Assembly: GCF_014230355.1 (NCBI RefSeq)
Contig: NZ_JACLAX010000007.1
Coordinates: 62,001-126,000 of the forward strand
Source of the DNA: Novosphingobium piscinae
GTDB taxonomy: Bacteria > Pseudomonadota > Alphaproteobacteria > Sphingomonadales > Sphingomonadaceae
DNA length: 64,000 nucleotides
Direction: 5' to 3'
Both the position numbers and the translations under genes were made by a program. Shown here piece by piece: positions 61,788 through 64,000 of the stretch. How positions within the stretch are numbered: the first letter of the stretch is position 1; every line of letters begins with the position of its first letter. The notes below the pieces were generated by a model. It made no database searches. It was not told the DNA's origin and saw only the letters and a program-made list of their open reading frames with translations.

Positions 61788-62680
61788 CAGCCCGGTTTTC
61801 CGCCGCTCAGGCCCAGAATGGCGCGGGCTTCCGCTGGGGTTGCGAGTTCATAGCCCATTTCGGTGACGATCCGCACGGCGCGCTTGGTAAGCTCCATATT
61901 CGTGGCGAGCCGGCCCTGCGAATAGTACAGGTTGTCCTCCAATCCGACGCGGACGTGGCCGCCAAGCAACAACGCATTGGGAATACACGGCAACTGCGCC
62001 GGACCTATGCCGGTTACGCCAAAAATGGCCCCCTTCGGCAACAGATCGACCATCGACTGCAGGATCTTCGGGCTATAGGGCATGGCATTCTGAAACGCCC
62101 GATCGGTGCCCAGCACAATATTCACGAAATAAGGTTCGCTGTCGAAGCCCGCGGCGGTCAGCGTCGTGACGTCCTGAACGATATGGGTGGGGCTGAAGAC
62201 CTCCCATTCAGGCTTGATTCCCTTTTCCTTCATCAGAGCTGCCAACTGGCGCGAGCGCTCCGGAGAAGTGTGCATCAGCAGTTCGCGGCCTTCGAAGCTG
62301 GCGATGATAGTGGTGGCGTCCAGCGTGCACATCTCTGCGCCGGCCTCGATGCCCTTGATCCGCTCCTCCCAAAGAATTTCCCAGTAACCGTTGCCGCCTT
62401 GGCCGATCATGTCGCCATTCACCCCGCCACCGGTAGAATTGTTGATCACGATGTCCGTCCGCTCCCGGACCAGAGTGTTGATCTGGCTATAGATTTCCGG
62501 ATCACAGGTGGCGAGGCCATCAGGCCGGCGAGCATGAATAGCCACCACGCTCGCACCCAGCTCCCAGCAGGCCTCTACATCGCGCGCGATCTCTTCGGGC
62601 GTGATGGGTAGGTAGGGGTTCTGGGCCTTGCTGGCCATGCCGCCCGTTGGCGCGATCGTCAGGATAACTTTGCGGCTCAT
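61787..62680 (-). CDS. Beta-keto acid cleavage enzyme (BKACE, Kce-like) with altered metal site
   Basis: BKACE proteins cleave beta-keto acids with acetyl-CoA. The 297-residue TIM barrel has [10 protein letters not shown] at the start, [16 protein letters not shown] near residues 41-55, NNSTGGG near 80-86, and [13 protein letters not shown] with the Glu ligand and catalytic Arg/Asp. The normal HxH zinc pair (VHLHxRD) reads A-I-H-A-R-R here: the first His is Ala47 and the Asp after Arg is Arg52. The codon for Ala47 (GCT) is clear. It is the first gene of the BKACE-SDR-MFS-deacetylase operon, behind operator copy 2. Confidence 0.88.
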   Translation of the reverse strand: MSRKVILTIAPTGGMASKAQNPYLPITPEEIARDVEACWELGASVVAIHARRPDGLATCDPEIYSQINTLVRERTDIVINNSTGGGVNGDMIGQGGNGYWEILWEERIKGIEAGAEMCTLDATTIIASFEGRELLMHTSPERSRQLAALMKEKGIKPEWEVFSPTHIVQDVTTLTAAGFDSEPYFVNIVLGTDRAFQNAMPYSPKILQSMVDLLPKGAIFGVTGIGPAQLPCIPNALLLGGHVRVGLEDNLYYSQGRLATNMELTKRAVRIVTEMGYELATPAEARAILGLSGGKPG

Positions 62681-62775
62681 GCACCTCTCCGCGGCCTTAT
62701 CATTTGCTCCCCGTCCGCCCGCGCTATGTCGGCAGCGGACGCAGAGGCCAAAACTTGTCTGCCAAAGCTTTTTTA

Positions 62776-62794
62776 TATTGTCCAGCGAACAATT
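62776..62794. promoter_or_regulatory. TetR operator candidate, copy 2
   Basis: TATTGTCCAGCGAACAATT has perfect ATTGT-N7-ACAAT arms with the same spacing as copy 1. It lies 96-114 bp before the BKACE start and 106-124 bp before the divergent FG-GAP gene, so it could control both. The 219-bp gap holds no other feature I can name. Confidence 0.65.
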
Positions 62795-62899
62795 TCATGG
62801 TTCTTCAGGACATCGGACTGCTCGTCTGATTCGATCGAACCTGCTCCGCTTCGTGCCCTAGGGCCCAAGCCGGACGGGCGACTGGCAAGGGGATTTGGC

Positions 62900-64000
62900 A
62901 TGGCCACACCTGTTCGGTGCGCAATTCTGACCAAAGCCCTGGGAGCGGTCGCCACTCTTGCGCTTGCCAGCCTGTCCGTATCGATCGCGGTGGCGGCGGA
63001 TAGCCCGGTCCAGCCCGTCTTTACGCCGGTCCAGCCTCAGACATTCGCCGCCCAGAAGGGTCTGTCGAACGCCTGGGCAGACTTCGACTTAGACGGCGAT
63101 CTTGATCTCGCCGTGTCGTTCGTCTCGGGCGAGATCCGGCTCTACCGCAATGAGAAGGGGGTGTTCACCAATGTTGGGCCCGCTCTGGGGTTGCCGACCA
63201 AAAGCGGAAACGCCCGGAGCCTGGCCTGGGGCGATTATGACGGCGACGGCTTCCCCGACCTTTATGTCGGCACCTCGGATCGTCCGATCCCAACGCGTAA
63301 CCTGCTGTTCCACAACAATGCGGGTGCCCATTTCACCGAAGTCGCCGAGAAGGTTGGAGTCGCTGTTGTCGGTGCCACGACGCGTCAGGTGAACTGGATC
63401 GATTACGATGCGGATGGCGATCTGGACCTGTTCGTCACACAGCGTCAGACACCCAACGTGATGTTGCGCAACAATGGCGGCATCTTCACTAACGTTACGG
63501 TGGAGGCGGGGCTCTATGACCCGCGGCGCACCGTTGCGGCGTGCTGGTACGATTTCGATCGCGATGGCGATCTGGATGTGTTCATCGGCAATCAGGAAGG
63601 CGATAAAGACGGTTTCTTCGTCAACGACAATGGCAAGTTCCACGATTCCGCCCGCGAACTAGGGCTTGAGCAGGGCAACAGGTCGCTTGAGGAGGGTACG
63701 ACCGGGTGTTCGCTAGGCGACTACGACAACGATGGCCAATTCGAGTTGCTGGTGGCCGGCTACGGCGACAATGTCCTCTATCGCTATGATGGTCGTCACC
63801 TTGTCAACATCGCCTCGCAGGTCGGATTGACACTGAACGAGCACCAGGTCGGCTCCAGCTGGGGCGATTTCGACATGGACGGGCGGATCGATTTCTACGT
63901 CACCGGCTTCCGGGTGGATCAGCCCCATGCGCGCGATCATCTCTATCGCAACTCGCCGACAGGCTTTGTAGACGTCCTGCCCGATCTTATTCGCAACGAC
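62900..64000 (+). CDS. FG-GAP/VCBS repeat secreted protein (3' end outside window)
   Basis: An open frame of 367 codons starts at the ATG at 62900 and leaves the window. It has a signal peptide (VATLALASLSVSIAVAA, cleaved near residue 33). At least five repeats follow carrying calcium-type loops such as DFDLDGDLDLAV, DYDGDGFPDLYV, DYDADGDLDLFV, DFDRDGDLDVFI and DFDMDGRIDFYV, at spacings of about 50-65 residues. This is a beta-propeller of the FG-GAP/CRTAC1 type. It is divergent from the BKACE operon and shares its operator region. The function of this protein is unknown. Confidence 0.85.
   Translation, partial: MATPVRCAILTKALGAVATLALASLSVSIAVAADSPVQPVFTPVQPQTFAAQKGLSNAWADFDLDGDLDLAVSFVSGEIRLYRNEKGVFTNVGPALGLPTKSGNARSLAWGDYDGDGFPDLYVGTSDRPIPTRNLLFHNNAGAHFTEVAEKVGVAVVGATTRQVNWIDYDADGDLDLFVTQRQTPNVMLRNNGGIFTNVTVEAGLYDPRRTVAACWYDFDRDGDLDVFIGNQEGDKDGFFVNDNGKFHDSARELGLEQGNRSLEEGTTGCSLGDYDNDGQFELLVAGYGDNVLYRYDGRHLVNIASQVGLTLNEHQVGSSWGDFDMDGRIDFYVTGFRVDQPHARDHLYRNSPTGFVDVLPDLIRND

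Overview
The window looks like sphingomonad-type alphaproteobacterial DNA. It has high GC content, Tn4371-like traG/trb genes, a TonB-dependent receptor next to catabolic genes, and a cytochrome bd/CydDC set. The genus call is inference from gene content. I see no rRNA gene, CRISPR array, insertion sequence or replication origin, and no gene-free stretch longer than about 300 bases.

Positions 1 to about 53215 read as most of one integrative conjugative element (ICE), whose left end and relaxase lie outside the window. (1) 1-3471: a leftward block with a partial PRTase-like gene, a DNA methylase and a DUF4365 nuclease-like gene, probably defence or restriction. (2) 3703-6068: the coupling protein TraG and a CopG-like protein. 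(3) 6128-13382: an MmeI-like DNA methyltransferase, a Fic protein, a DEAD/DEAH helicase and a GIY-YIG nuclease. This block sits exactly between the copG-like gene and trbB and so splits the usual traG-copG-trbB order. It is the best candidate for a little-described defence system. (4) 13520-23134: trbB, C, D, E, J, K-alt, L, F, G, I and a DUF2274 gene, a complete mating-pair-formation operon. (5) 23122-43181: a LysR regulator, then redox and sulfur cargo: TauE/SafE exporter, persulfide-dioxygenase-like MBL enzyme, two peroxiredoxins, an ArsR regulator, a TlpA-like thioredoxin, CydDC, cytochrome bd (cydABX), two c-type haem proteins and a cupin. A tetR-hlyD-permease-ATPase exporter operon, a methyltransferase, a K+ channel and a ferritin-like protein lie among these. 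(6) 43273-50891: six unrecognised exported proteins and a free-standing CZB zinc protein. (7) 50991-52988: a HigBA-like toxin-antitoxin pair and the tyrosine integrase.

The element ends in a 45-bp 3' half of tRNA-Gly(GCC) at 53171-53215. A strong terminator at 53238-53265 follows, as expected for the chromosomal downstream side of that tRNA gene, so 53216 onward is taken as flanking chromosome.

The flank (53496-64000) holds a catabolic regulon: a beta-amino-acid-type transaminase, a divergent TetR, two SDRs, a TonB-dependent receptor, a deacetylase-family amidohydrolase, an MFS transporter and a beta-keto acid cleavage enzyme (BKACE), then a truncated FG-GAP repeat protein. Three copies of a 19-bp element (ATTGT-N7-ACAAT and variants) lie upstream of the transaminase/tetR pair, the receptor and the BKACE operon, which suggests one TetR controls all three. 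A plausible flow is uptake, amide hydrolysis, transamination to a beta-keto acid and CoA-dependent cleavage; the substrate is unknown.
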